Source: Pseudo-nitzschia pungens (Eukaryota; Bacillariophyta; Bacillariophyceae; Bacillariales; Bacillariaceae). From it: a stretch of DNA of 64,000 nucleotides. Location: assembly GCA_037355855.1 (NCBI GenBank), contig CM074765.1, positions 3,968,001 to 4,032,000 on the forward strand, written 5' to 3'. The notes under the pieces were generated by a model. The model saw only the letters and a list, made by a program, of their open reading frames with translations. It ran no database searches and was not told the DNA's origin. Positions 54,028 to 64,000 of this stretch are shown here, in pieces; the stretch's first letter is position 1; every line of letters begins with the position of its first letter. The position numbers and the translations under genes were made by a program.

Positions 54028-55299
54028 TTAATTTCTTTTTTCGATGGATTTCCAACTTTGTTTGTTATCTTTATCACTACTACGGCGTTGTTCTTCTTCA
54101 ATCGATTCGGAAGAAACTGGACACTCACTATTGACAAGATTGAATGGATCGTAAACGATACCATAATTCATCAATCGTTCAGCTCTTTCTTTCTCCTCTA
54201 AAGCAATTGCTTTGGAATTCCACCCAATACCCCACTCTTTATAAGCAAATTTAATAGCGCAAGAATGGTGAGTTGCATGTGATTGTACTTCCCAACCTCT
54301 CACCTTATGATATAGACCAATAAACCATTGTTTCTTCTGTCGAAACGACATTCCCTCTAACTCTCCAAGCTCCAATGCGATTGCGCTTCGAGCCATTGCA
54401 ACTGTAGTAGCAATGTAACTCTTCTGAAGGCAAGTCCCTAATCCACATCCTAAACAATGTTTCTCCGCGAAATGGCCCAGGGATGGATGTTCTTTATATA
54501 AATCGATAGGCTCCTGTTTCGATAATGCCTTCGCTTCTTTGTAAAAGTAACGGGCGGCTCCTTCGAGTATTAGATCTTCTGGTGGATCATAGAACAACGC
54601 GCTTCGGCTTTTTTTTTTGGGAGGAGTTTGTTCTTTTTTTCTTTCGATTGTCGTTTCTTCCTTTCTTTTCTTGGATTGCCTTTTGTTCTTACTTCCAGAT
54701 TTGTTAATCGCTGGTGGCTTTCTATCCTCTGAATCGTCCTCGGTTTTGATATTGTCCGGTTGTTCTTGTTTATTTTTGGTATCAAAAAGTGCCCTTGCCT
54801 TTGCTTTGGCTTCTTTCATTAACTTTGATCTTTGATGCAACAATTCCGCACCTTTCATCAAAACTGTATTGATATTGGGAAGCTCCGGTGATGGTGTTAA
54901 AGGTGGAGTAGGGGGTTGTGGTGGTGGTGGAACAGAAATATCCCTCACGACTTCGACTTTCCAACCATAACCTGGATCTAGAAACTTGACAGCTTGCTCT
55001 ACTTTACGAGCCTTCGAAGCAGGATACCATTTCAATTTCATATTCCTTTTCTTGTGGATTCTCTTTTTGATTCTATTCTTGGTTCTCTCCCTATCGAATA
55101 ATTTTCTAGCTTTAAAAACGGTCCGAGAAGCAAGTCCTCTAGCCTTGTAATCAGTTGCAGCTTTGTTGTTCCGTTTCCACGAATCGGGACAAGGGGGAGT
55201 GTCGAAAGGTGGCGCCGATAAAGGAGATACATCCTCTTCCCTTTTTTTAAGATCGGGGTAAAGATCATCGACTTTAAATTCCGGTGTTTGAATTGGCAT
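54028..55299 (-). CDS. Second gene of the piggyBac-like element, unknown function
   Basis: This 423-aa ORF is convergent with the transposase, with only 50 bp between the two stops. The N-terminal half is basic and unstructured (RTKNRIKKRIHKKRNMKLKW; a Pro-rich PPPPQPPTPPLTPSPELP). The middle is Lys/Arg-rich with nuclear-localisation-like KKRKEET and KKKSRSA. A compact C-terminal domain (about 240-390) has HCLGCGLGTC, GMSFRQKKQWFIGLYHKVRG and HATHHSCAIKFAYKEWGIGW, a possible Cys/His metal site. No homologous family is recognised. Its base composition matches the transposase. The position inside the inverted repeats suggests an accessory factor for transposition or nuclear delivery. Confidence 0.65.
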   Translation of the reverse strand: MPIQTPEFKVDDLYPDLKKREEDVSPLSAPPFDTPPCPDSWKRNNKAATDYKARGLASRTVFKARKLFDRERTKNRIKKRIHKKRNMKLKWYPASKARKVEQAVKFLDPGYGWKVEVVRDISVPPPPQPPTPPLTPSPELPNINTVLMKGAELLHQRSKLMKEAKAKARALFDTKNKQEQPDNIKTEDDSEDRKPPAINKSGSKNKRQSKKRKEETTIERKKEQTPPKKKSRSALFYDPPEDLILEGAARYFYKEAKALSKQEPIDLYKEHPSLGHFAEKHCLGCGLGTCLQKSYIATTVAMARSAIALELGELEGMSFRQKKQWFIGLYHKVRGWEVQSHATHHSCAIKFAYKEWGIGWNSKAIALEEKERAERLMNYGIVYDPFNLVNSECPVSSESIEEEQRRSSDKDNKQSWKSIEKRN

Positions 55300-55512
55300 G
55301 GTTGTTTTTCTTTTCTTTTATTTTTTTTGGAAAGGGAAGGATAAGGACAAATGGCATATTTGGATAACAACACCTCTCCAATACAAAATAGATTCGACGT
55401 CGGAACATTTCTTTACTCTTGACACGAAAATTCGACACAGAAGGATATGAACAGATTGTTATTCCAAATTTTATTGGTCTATTGTTGATTGAATGATTGT
55501 TCGATACTCACC

Positions 55513-55599
55513 ATAAGAAAGGATAGGTGATTCTTTGACACCATCGGATCTAACCATCATGAACACACCGTCGTCGATTTGTCCGGAACGAGAACACAT
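55513..55599 (-). other. Candidate upstream exon with GTGAGT donor
   Basis: On the minus strand an ATG at 55599 opens MCSRSGQIDDGVFMMVRSDG and so on for 29 codons, up to a consensus donor (TATG|GTGAGT). Candidate acceptors just before 55299 are out of phase with the next ORF, so the exon may be noncoding for that gene or part of a decayed one. Confidence 0.35.
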
Positions 55600-55960
55600 A
55601 CCAATTCGAGAAAGATGAGAAGACAGTGTGTCGATGATGGTTCTTTCCCACAGAAAAAAAGAAAAACCTGGCTAAAATTGGCCAAAATAAAACTTGAATC
55701 GAATTAGTCATTACTAGTAAATGCGTGTGGTTCTAAAGTGGTTCTAAAAATGCGCATATGCGCATGTGCCAAAATTAGGTGTCTCAACTTCAATGAGTAT
55801 TTGCAACAACAATACCAGCTCTGAAGTCTATAGAACCATATACCTATGGAAAGAGGAGAGTGAGAGCTTTCTAACAAGCCATTACTTGTTGTTATTGGAG
55901 CTATACTTTAGAAGTTATGATTACTCAAAAAAAAATGCGCATATCTGCAGTTTTAGAACC

Positions 55961-55979
55961 CCGCCGCAGCTAAACGATA
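55961..55979 (-). repeat. Right inverted repeat of the piggyBac-like element
   Basis: 19 bp, exact inverted match to 50358-50376. Confidence 0.75.
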
Positions 55980-56137
55980 CGGTACTTCGTTCCGTCCGAG
56001 GAGACAACGCGTCATGTTTCGAACGGTGCGGTAATCTTACCGTAACCTTACGGTAAGGTTAGGGTTGGAAGGAATGGGAGCGACGCACGTTTCAAATTCT
56101 ACATAAATCTTACCCTGTGTAGTAAGGCTTATACAAT

Positions 56138-56230
56138 ACTACAAAGTTCCTAACAGCTGTCCTCGAGTCCACGTAGAAATTAGTACATTGAGGCGTAGAA
56201 CCAACGGACAGCTGTTAGGAATTTTGTAGT
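56138..56230. mobile_element. 93-bp palindromic MITE
   Basis: The arms are 25 bp with one mismatch (ACTACAAAGTTCC / ACTACAAAATTCC, then TAACAGCTGTCC) around a 43-bp centre. Related single arms occur at 16200 and 47334, and TATCAGCTGTCCACCG lies at 56287. Confidence 0.65.
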
Positions 56231-56428
56231 AAGAAGTATTCCTACTTCTGCATTCTACGGTGTTCGTTATCCCCTGTCGTATTCCGTATCAGCTGTCCAC
56301 CGATTCGTAATTAATTACCGTATTCCTGTAGATACTCGTATTCTTGGTACTTAAACAGTTTTTCGGAATTTTCCGTAGTACGAAGAACGCTCTACTTTAA
56401 GATTTATCATATGGTACGTATGGATAAT

Positions 56429-56783
56429 GAGTCATTCCCGAAATAGGATTACTTATTTTTTAAGTAGACATAAACATGAAACTTTGTATTTCGGGAACAC
56501 ATAAAAGGGTCATTTAAGTAACTGGTTACTTAAATGACTACAGTGAGGGGGGTCTCACTGTAGCGACATGAAAAATAAGTAAGGAATTCTTGACTAAACG
56601 AAAACGAATCCCACTCATTGGAACTTTACTGAGAGTTTTTGTTTTCATTCAACGGGATTCCAAATTCTGATAAAGGCCTCGACCGTTAAAAAATTATAAG
56701 AATTTTCCGTTATTGCGCGCCATAAATAAGTAACTCTGGGGTTACATAAACGATATATGTAACTTCTATTTCGGGAATGACTC
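56429..56783. mobile_element. 355-bp MITE with internal hairpins
   Basis: Terminal inverted repeats start GAGTCATTCCCGAAATAG and are flanked by AAT on both sides (56426-56428 and 56784-56786), a 3-bp target duplication. A TATTTCGGGAA motif recurs inside at 56488. Near the left third are two adjacent hairpins (56509-56538 and 56539-56562). No coding sequence. Confidence 0.75.
56509..56562. repeat. Two adjacent perfect hairpins
   Basis: The first has 14-bp arms (GTCATTTAAGTAAC) with a 2-base loop. The second has arms TACAGTGAG / CTCACTGTA around six bases. Both lie inside the 355-bp MITE. Confidence 0.85.
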
Positions 56784-57083
56784 AATGGATACAGTAATCT
56801 TATTTTCTTTGGTGGCAGACCTTTTATTCCTATGCGTACCGGTCCGAATTACGAGTTTTGCGGAAGAACACTCATTTCTACAGTTTCACTTCTGTTTGGA
56901 TCGGATTGGATTGTGTTTTTGCACTTGTAATTGTACTTGTTCTTGTCCCCGTGCGTACGGTACACGCACCGTATCCAACGACTTTCGTTTGGTTCCTTCC
57001 ATCGTTGACAGAGGACAAACACGCTGCAAACACGCTGCAAACGCACTGCAAACGCACGATACTCAATACGCGATTCTGCCACG

Positions 57084-59615
57084 ATGATCGTCACCTGGTT
57101 CAAGTGGTGGGCCGCGGGAATTAGTGGAGACTCTCATTTGGACGCCGGCGCCGAAACGAAAATGTTCGAAACCACCAACCCCGTCCATTGCCGCTACGGC
57201 TCGTCGCTCGCCCAGGAGTTCTTGGCCCTTCCCCGGTACGCCAAGAAGACGCCCAACCCGATGGTCGCCGATCCAAACGTTCCGGTGATCACCATTCCCA
57301 CCAATTGCTGGTGGGGAAATCTCGTGCACCAGCAACCCAAGTCGGGCGGCGGACCGATCGAACCGGTGTGGAGCCATCCGTACGCGATTCGCGTTGTTCC
57401 CGGGAGGGGAATGGTCGTGACGTATCCGGCGGACCACCGGACTATGGGGCCGATGGAAAAGATCAATCCGGAGGTCGAGGCGGCCAAGTTTTATGTCCAC
57501 GAACTGGCGGAGGACATGATTCTCTCGGCGGTCGATCTGTCGGACGAATTTGCCGTCTCGGACTGGGACGATTTTGGGGTTACCATCCAGCTGGGGGCGG
57601 TCCAAGAAAAGAACGGAAGGAAAAGAGAGAGTAATGCGTCCACACCACCGATGCCCACGATGGAGGCCTCCCTGGTGAGTGGCATGGCCTTTGTCTCGGC
57701 GACCTACGCCAAGGGCACCAAGCCTTCCATCGAGACGACGCACGCCATTGTCTCCATCAACGGCAAACCCGCCGGTGCCAAAAAACGGTACGAGGCCAAG
57801 CCCGGCACACGTCTCGTCCTCGAACTGAACAACGGGCAGTTCTGGGTGATCTACAGCGACGGCCACGTCAAGATGAACCGGATCGACCAGAACAAACTCA
57901 CCGCGTACCAGGCGGTCAACTCGGCCACCACGGTACGGATCGCCCGGACGGATCCCAACAAGAAGGACAAGGCCAATCAACTCGACGTTCTCGACCCGCT
58001 CGACGTCCTCGACATGGCCGCGGGGCGGGTTGTTACCGGGGGCCGCGTCCGGACCCGCGGCGAGCACCGGTACGACCTCGAGTGGGAGACCCGGGGCATC
58101 GGACCGCTGCTCCACTTTGCGCTCGATCACCACCTGAACTGTTTCGTGGCGGCCGGCGACGAGGATGGCGACGCTTGCGACGCGGGCGCGGGAGATCGCC
58201 CGAGGATCGCGCTGGTGTCCGAGTCCGCCACCCGCGGCAGGATGCACGGCATCGTCCGACCCGTCGAGCGCTGGGGCGATCGGTGCGTCTGGGCGCTCAC
58301 CGAGCCCGAAACGGCCACCGTGGGCTTTGGACCGAAGAATGCCATCGAGCCGGAGTGCGTCCGGGATTTTGGCATCGACGAGGAACTCCGAAAGGAGGCG
58401 GAAACCGAGTGGAAGATCGAGACCAAGGACGGGAGCTATTACCTTAACGGGAAGCTCATGCAGAAATACGCTTCCCTCTGCCTCCTGGCGCACGACGAGA
58501 CGGTTCTTCCCCTGACTGCCAACGATGATGGCGAGAATGATGGCAGTGGCGATGGCGATGGCAATGGCAACGACAATAACAGTACTGCCAACGTCATTTC
58601 CAACGCCGAAACCCGAAAACGATGCGTTGAACAGCTCTCGTCACTGTGGGATTCCTTCCTGTCCAACCACGAGTGGCTCCATCCCCTGGTCTACGACGAG
58701 GTCTACGGCGGCATTGTCTCCTCCCAGGCATTTGCCACCAAGGATCCCTTGAGCGATTTCGGCAACACGGTCTACAACGACCACCACTACCACTACGGTT
58801 ACTGGCTTGTGGCGGCCTCCATCTTTTTGCACCTCCGACCGGACTACCCCTCCCGACCCGAGCTGATCCGCAGGATCGATACGCTGGTCCGGGACGTGGC
58901 CAATCCCAACCCGAACGATCCGTGGTTCCCTCGGTTCCGCAATTTTGACTGGTATCTAGGACACTCCTACTCGCACGGCGTGACGCCCGTTGCCGACGGA
59001 AAGGACCAGGAGTCTGTCTCGGAGGAAATCAATTTCCACTACGGATTGAGGCTCTGGGGCATGGCCACGGGACGGGACACCGTGAGGGATCTGGGCACCC
59101 TCATGCTCAAGATCAACGCGCGGACCGCCCGGACGTATTTTTTGATGGACAATAGCAACACCGGGGGTGACGGCGGGGGAGAAGACTCTTCTTTCCCTCC
59201 GTCGTCTTCTTGCTCCAAAATCCCCCCGCCACCGCGGGTCCATCCCCCCGAGTTTCTGCCGAACCGCGTCACGGGGCTCTTTTTCGACAACAAGGTCGAC
59301 TGCACCACCTGGTTCTCCCCGGAACGCCACTGCATCCACGGCATACAAATGATCCCGTGCTCCCCGGCCACACCGCTTTTTCGTTCGTTGAGTTTTGTCC
59401 GCGACGAGTGGGAGAGCATTGTCGGGAAACTCCCCATCATTACCGATCCTTCGAACGAGAAACACGAGGATCCGTGGCAGTCGCTCCTGTTTGTCAACGG
59501 TGCCCGCATTCCCCGCGTGAGGAACGAAGCGATGGAGCACCTCAAAACCGTTCCGATGGATGACGGATTGTCCCGGGCATGGGCCCTGTACATGGCTGCG
59601 ACCACGACCGACTGA
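57084..59615 (+). CDS. GH81 endo-1,3-beta-glucanase
   Basis: This 843-aa single-exon protein is a member of glycoside hydrolase family 81, inverting enzymes that cleave internal beta-1,3-glucan bonds; here chrysolaminarin is the likely substrate. Family landmarks are TNCWWGNLVHQQ near the N-terminus, VWSHPYAIRV, VYDEVYGGIVS, FGNTVYNDHHYHYGYWL (catalytic Asp about 566), FDWYLGHSYSHGV, and QESVSEEINFHYGLRLWG, which holds the two active-site Glu (about 643 and 647). Length is usual for the family. No signal peptide is seen at the ATG at 57084, so an intracellular enzyme or a missed upstream exon is possible. Two low-complexity insertions (Asp/Gly/Asn-rich near 475-505; Gly/Ser/Pro-rich near 690-720) sit in probable loops. 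Confidence 0.93.
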   Translation: MIVTWFKWWAAGISGDSHLDAGAETKMFETTNPVHCRYGSSLAQEFLALPRYAKKTPNPMVADPNVPVITIPTNCWWGNLVHQQPKSGGGPIEPVWSHPYAIRVVPGRGMVVTYPADHRTMGPMEKINPEVEAAKFYVHELAEDMILSAVDLSDEFAVSDWDDFGVTIQLGAVQEKNGRKRESNASTPPMPTMEASLVSGMAFVSATYAKGTKPSIETTHAIVSINGKPAGAKKRYEAKPGTRLVLELNNGQFWVIYSDGHVKMNRIDQNKLTAYQAVNSATTVRIARTDPNKKDKANQLDVLDPLDVLDMAAGRVVTGGRVRTRGEHRYDLEWETRGIGPLLHFALDHHLNCFVAAGDEDGDACDAGAGDRPRIALVSESATRGRMHGIVRPVERWGDRCVWALTEPETATVGFGPKNAIEPECVRDFGIDEELRKEAETEWKIETKDGSYYLNGKLMQKYASLCLLAHDETVLPLTANDDGENDGSGDGDGNGNDNNSTANVISNAETRKRCVEQLSSLWDSFLSNHEWLHPLVYDEVYGGIVSSQAFATKDPLSDFGNTVYNDHHYHYGYWLVAASIFLHLRPDYPSRPELIRRIDTLVRDVANPNPNDPWFPRFRNFDWYLGHSYSHGVTPVADGKDQESVSEEINFHYGLRLWGMATGRDTVRDLGTLMLKINARTARTYFLMDNSNTGGDGGGEDSSFPPSSSCSKIPPPPRVHPPEFLPNRVTGLFFDNKVDCTTWFSPERHCIHGIQMIPCSPATPLFRSLSFVRDEWESIVGKLPIITDPSNEKHEDPWQSLLFVNGARIPRVRNEAMEHLKTVPMDDGLSRAWALYMAATTTD

Positions 59616-60817
59616 ATGACCGAATAGAAACAGCGTGTTGGTAGCGAGTGCCTTGCCGTACTGCAGAAGCGAGTGGGTGCGCCGGGTGCGCCAACGATCC
59701 AGTGATCTATCCATCTATTCGTGGAGGGAGCTGCGGACAAAGCTATGGTGGCTTCCGATGACAGCAGTGCTAGAAGTGGCAGCATGGACCGCCCTGCTCC
59801 GGTCACCACCATTCGACACAAAAACAATGACGGCAACAACGGCAACAACCACTACGTACTCGTGTCGAGGTGCTGTTTTAGTCTTTCGCATGCTGCAAAC
59901 ACAAACACAAACACAAACACAAGCCCAGCGAGAACTCAGCACGAAGCAACACGACACAACAAAATACAACATGATACTACACGACACAATAGAACGCAAC
60001 ACAACACAGCAACTCAACACAGCAACTCAACACAGCAACACAACACACCAACACAACACACCAACACAACACACCAACACAACACACCAACACAACACAG
60101 CACAGCAACACAACACAGCACAGCAACACAGCACAGCAACAAAACAGAATTCAACGCAACGCAACGCAATTCAATTTAATCCCACAATCCCACAATAGAG
60201 CTACAAAAATGGTCAAGGAAAGCATTGGTGGTGAGTCCCCCTTATCTTAGTCCTATTACGATATAAGATGCATCATATTGCATTAGACTAATTTATTAAG
60301 TTTTGACGAATTGATTGATTATTCATATCCATTAGGACGGGTGCGTCGCTTGAAAATTGCAATCGGGTTGCAACTTAGGACCCAAAGTACAACAAGAAGT
60401 TATTTTCCAGCACGTTCTCAATAGTACTAGGACCTACTATACACTGTACGAATTGAGTGGTCGTGTTTCGGATGACATGTGATCACTTTTACTACTACTT
60501 CTTCCAACCGCGTTGTCCAACTTGCAACTTGTTGCAATTTAAGGGTCGTACCCGTCATCATCATGCTGGATATCAAGAATATACGAGGAGAAACCTTGTT
60601 ACCATGATGTGTAGTACTAGTAGCTAGTTTGAACCACATTCTCTTTCAGCGAGTGAGTCCCCTGTTTTTGTTGGAAACTTTCAAATCAAAATCAATGATC
60701 ATTAATACGAAAATACTGCTACGAACTTGGTGATCGTACTAGTACTGGTTATGAAAGGCTTTACGAAGACATCATTGTTTAGCACTACTAGTAGCACTAG
60801 TGGTACTAATAGTACTA
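59616..60817. other. Intergenic region with ACACA/CAACAC repeats
   Basis: Bases 59895-60170 are a degenerate CAACA-based simple repeat (CAACACACCAACACAACAC), probably in or after the 3' UTR of the glucanase gene. From 60200 to 60817 no gene or ordered repeat was recognised. Confidence 0.5.
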
Positions 60818-61312
60818 CGTCTGATAACTGATTTTAGACCCGGGTCGAAAATTTTCGTGCCGGGTCCTTTTGGGGTCAAATTTTTAGACCCATTCTTTGT
60901 CCCTGGCTTAATTTTTTCAGTCCCGTACCATAAATATTCTAGAGGCAATGCCTATCATTTTTACAGGCAACGCCCATTAATTTTTTAGGCAACGTCCATC
61001 AATTTTAGAGCCAACGTCCATCATTTTTTGAGGCAACGCCCATCATTTTTTGAGGCAACGCCCATCTAATTTTGAGGCAACGCCCATCGTTTGTAGACGG
61101 AACGCCCATCATTTCAAGAGGCAACGCCCATCATTTTTTGAGGCAACGTCCATCAATTTCAGAGCCAACGTCCATCATTTTTAGAGGCAACGCCCATCGT
61201 TTCTAGACGGAACGCCCATCATTTCAAGAGGCAACGCCCATCGTTTCTAGACGGAACACCCATCATTTCAAGAGGCAATGCCCATCGTTTCTAGACGGAA
61301 CGCCCATTATCA
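60818..61312 (+). repeat. Second copy of the repeat-family head plus minisatellite
   Basis: The CGTCTGATAACTGATTTT head and the GGGTC-rich 130 bp match 18478-18610 closely. The tandem units here read AGGCAACGCCCATCATTTTT, with a second type containing AGACGGAACGCCCATCATTT. The family is the same as at 18.5 kb but the unit sequence has diverged. Confidence 0.8.
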
Positions 61313-61399
61313 CATGATAATAATGTTACACTATTATTGATGTTAAGAACTATTAGTATTCTGACTATCACCAAATAGTTCCCGTCGCATCTTATTTCA

Positions 61400-61772
61400 G
61401 TTGCGTTCAGTGTATGATTCTTAATTCTGTTGCCAAATTCTGTTGCATTTTATTTCAGTTGCTGTCGCATCCTATTTGCTGTCGCCGTCACTTCGTATTT
61501 GAGTCACGTCCTATTTGCCGTCGCCGTCACTTTCGCTTCGTATTTCAGTTGCCATCGCTTCGTATTTCAGTTGCCATCGCATCCTATTTGCCGTTGCCGT
61601 CACCGTTGCCGTCACCGTTGCCGTCGCATCGTATTTGCCGTCGCATCGTATTTGCGGTCGCCTCCTATTTGCGGTTGCCTCCTATTTGCGGTCGCCGCCG
61701 CTTTGTATTTCAGTTGCTGTCGCATCCTATTTGCCGTCGCCGTCGCTTCATATTTCAGATTCTTTTTCCCTA
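61400..61772 (+). repeat. Short-period repeat region (GTATTTCAGTTGC / CTATTTGCCGTCGC)
   Basis: Irregular tandem units of about 15-25 bp built from TCGTATTTCAGTTGCC and TCGCATCCTATTTGCCG. No coding sequence. Confidence 0.7.
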
Positions 61773-62271
61773 TCAGGAGCAAGCAGGCAATTAAATCTGT
61801 GGTTAGAAGTGAACTCCATGATCGATACCCCCGGCCAATCTTGATGCAGTTCACTCACCGTCGGATTGTATTTCAGTTCCCGTCGTATCGTATTCCAGTT
61901 CCCGTCCAATTGTATTCAGTTCCCGTTGCATCGTATTTCAGTTGCTGCGTTCAGTATGTTCTTCCCTACCAGGAGCAAGCAGGCAATTAAATCTGTGGTT
62001 AGAAGTGAACTCCATGATCGATACCCCCGGCCAATCTTGATGCAGTTCACTCACCGTCGGATTGTACTTCAGTTCCCGTCGTATCGTATTCCAGTTCCCG
62101 TCCAATCGTATTCAGTTCCCGTTGCATCGTATTTCAGTTGCGTTCAGTATGTTCTTCCCTACCAGGAGCAAGCAGGCAATTAAATGCATGGTTAGAAGTG
62201 AACTCCATGATCGATACCCCCGGCCAATCTTGATGCAGTTCACTCACCGTCGGACCGTCCGATTATTGTGA
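61773..62271 (+). repeat. Tandem array, about 2.6 copies of 195 bp
   Basis: CAGGAGCAAGCAGGCAATTA starts copies at 61774, 61970 and 62163. Within each copy the TTCAGTTCCCGT motif itself recurs at short intervals. Confidence 0.85.
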
Positions 62272-62518
62272 AGTCTGGCACGCATTTTTTATGTGCATTT
62301 TTTGCTTCCTTTTTTTTGCAGAAGATAAGTAAGATTTACTCATATGCTGTGTGTTAGCAGCATTTGCAGTCCGCGCCATAATTTTTGACTACATTTTTAC
62401 TACAAAACCTGGCGCGCACCCCGACAAGGAAAAAGGACAAAGGACAGACATCCGTTCGCAAATACACTACTAGTAACAGTAACTACTACTAAACTATAAA
62501 ATGACTTATGTAAATTAA

Positions 62519-62985
62519 GAAATGGATTATTTCCACCATTCCAGTGCCAATAGTCCTCCCTCTATGTATGCTTGGGACTATGAAAAAAGTCTGAGTGAGC
62601 AAGACCCAATACTTTGGGTGTCACATCTATTTAATGCACATTTCCTCCAGTACTGGCATATTTCACTAGAAAATATACAAAATGACCTATGTAAATTAAG
62701 AAATGGAATATTTCCACCATTCCAGTGTCAAGAGTCCTCACCCTATGTATGCTTGGGACTACGAAAAAAGTCTGAGTGAGAAACACCCAATACTTTGGGT
62801 GTCACATCTATTTAATGCACATTTCCTCCAGTACTGGCACATTTCACTAGAAAATAGACAAAGTGACGTATGTAAATTCAGAAATGGATTATTTCCACCA
62901 TTCCAGTGCCAATAGTTGTCACGAAACACCTGATAGTTTGGATGTCACATCTATTTAATGTACTTTGAGATTGTACTGGGTGGTA
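62519..62985 (+). repeat. Tandem array, about 2.6 copies of 181 bp
   Basis: GAAATGGATTATTTCCACCA and its variants start at 62519, 62700 and 62881. Units share TATGTATGCTTGGGACTATG, TTTCCTCCAGTACTGG and CATCTATTTAATG with the arrays at 24.9-25.6 kb. Confidence 0.88.
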
Positions 62986-63059
62986 AAATCCTATAATAGG
63001 ATAGATATGTATCATAGTTACATTCCTCAGCTCTTAGAACACTGATACACTATGGTACC

Positions 63060-63850
63060 GTATTAGAAGATCTACAGGGGGTACTAACTGATAAACGGAA
63101 CTGTAGTGTGCTAATAATAGAAATAATATACGTATTTAAATAACTTGTGCTAAGGGGGATACCAAACAGGATGCTAAGCAGGATGCTAGGCCCTTCTAGT
63201 AGAATTTGTACCAGATGTACATGCCCCTGTTCTTATCAGATCAATATTGGGAGATCTACAGGGGGTGCTAACTGATTAACCAAACTGTAATGTGCTAAGG
63301 GGGGGACTCAACAGGATGCTAAGCAGGATGCTGGGCCCTTCTAGTACAATTTGTACTAGATTTACATACCCTATCACTTATCAGATCAATATTGGGAGAT
63401 CTACAGGGGGTGCTAACAGAATAACCGAACTCTACTGTGCAAAGGGGGACACTTAACAGGATGCTGAGCATGATGCTGGGCCCTGTATGTAGAACTTGTA
63501 CCAGATCTACATACCCTAGCTCTTAGCAGATCAATATTAGGAGATCTACAGGGGGTGCTAACTGACAAAGCGAACTGTACTGTGCTAAGGGGGACACTTA
63601 ATAGGGTGCTAAGCAGGATGCTGGGCCTTGTATGTAGAACTACTAGTACCAGATCTACATACCCTATCTCTTATCAGAGCAATATCATAAAATATTAAGT
63701 GTGCTACCTGATTAACCGAATCTCTATTGTGCTAAGGGGGACACTTAACAGGGTGCTAAGCAGGACGCTGGGCCCTGTATGTAGAACTTGTACCAGATCT
63801 ACATACCCTATCTCTTATCAGACCAATATTATTAAGATATTCAGTGTGCT
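63060..63850 (+). repeat. Tandem array of 145-185 bp units
   Basis: GATCTACAGGGGGTGCTAAC begins units at about 63069 (variant), 63253, 63398 and 63543; two further units from 63688 lack it but keep CTAAGGGGGACACTTAACAG and GATGCTGGGCCC-type segments. Confidence 0.85.
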
Positions 63851-63879
63851 AACTGATAAACCAAATAGTCTTTTGCTTT

Positions 63880-64000
63880 GCTTAGTGTTTTGCTTAGTGT
63901 TTTGCTTTGCTTGCTGCTTTGCTTGCTGCTTTGCTTGCTGCTTTGCTTGCTGCTTTGCTTGCTGCTTTGCTTGCTGCTTTGCTTGCTGCTTTGCTTGCTG
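63880..64000 (+). repeat. 12-bp minisatellite running off the window end
   Basis: At least eight copies of TGCTTTGCTTGC, preceded by variants with TTAGTGTTTTGC. The array continues beyond base 64000. Confidence 0.9.

Larger units (their letters stand above)
50358..55979. mobile_element. Two-gene piggyBac-like DNA transposon
   Basis: TATCGTTTAGCTGCGGCGG at 50358-50376 is repeated exactly, inverted, at 55961-55979. The 5.6 kb between carries a piggyBac-type transposase and a convergent second gene, both far less GC-rich than nearby host genes. The true ends may lie a few bases further out (both sides continue with ACC after a 0-1 base shift), and no TTAA duplication was identified. The right-hand sequence has a degenerate relative at 34980-35365. 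Confidence 0.7.

Noticed and set aside
55513..55599. First coding exon of the 54028-55299 gene
   Set aside because: The donor is good, but none of the candidate acceptors before 55299 is in phase, so it was listed only as a candidate exon and not joined.

Overview
The window looks like nuclear DNA of a photosynthetic stramenopile, most likely a pennate diatom. Three things point there. One large protein starts with a signal peptide followed by a transit-like segment whose cleavage site reads AEA|WTFVAP, the diatom plastid pattern. The Copia gag-pol is a single long ORF with the unusual features of algal (CoDi-like) elements. The host genes are GC-rich, intron-poor and packed with homopolymer tracts, and their products fit algal biology (GH81 beta-1,3-glucanase, CHASE-type hybrid histidine kinase, SET-domain protein). 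No species is claimed.

Layout. 0-7 kb: a small secreted-protein gene is split in its coding sequence by a complete Copia retrotransposon with two 373-bp LTRs that read as identical, a 5-bp target duplication and an intact 1794-codon ORF. 7-9.7 kb: a composite terminal-inverted-repeat element with a small ORF inside. 10.5-17.2 kb: a plastid-targeted protein with two START-like domains, then an unrecognised signal-peptide protein. 18.5-29 kb: a mobile-element block on the minus strand. It holds a two-exon coiled-coil gene, a CACTA/Plavaka-like transposase, tandem repeats, and a 2OG-Fe(II) oxygenase-like protein with a duplicated 5' intron. 29-35.4 kb: minisatellites and modular repeats around one orphan ORF. 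37.6-49.4 kb: a host-gene island with a CHASE hybrid histidine kinase, an unknown protein, a SET-domain protein and a Cys-cluster protein. 50.3-56 kb: a two-gene piggyBac-like DNA transposon bounded by 19-bp inverted repeats. 57-59.6 kb: a GH81 endo-1,3-beta-glucanase. 60.8-64 kb: minisatellites and tandem repeats related to those at 18.5 and 25 kb.

The host genes do not form a pathway. The kinase fits membrane sensing and phosphorelay, the GH81 enzyme storage-glucan turnover, and the SET protein methylation. The rest of the window is a mobile-element landscape. Its most unusual parts are the accessory genes that travel with, or lie beside, DNA transposases: the 2OG-Fe oxygenase near the CACTA-like gene and the Cys/His-rich partner of the piggyBac-like transposase. 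Four splice structures (at 20.1, 28.6, 40.1 and 45.4 kb) were read from GT..AG borders; three of them restore a recognisable reading frame.
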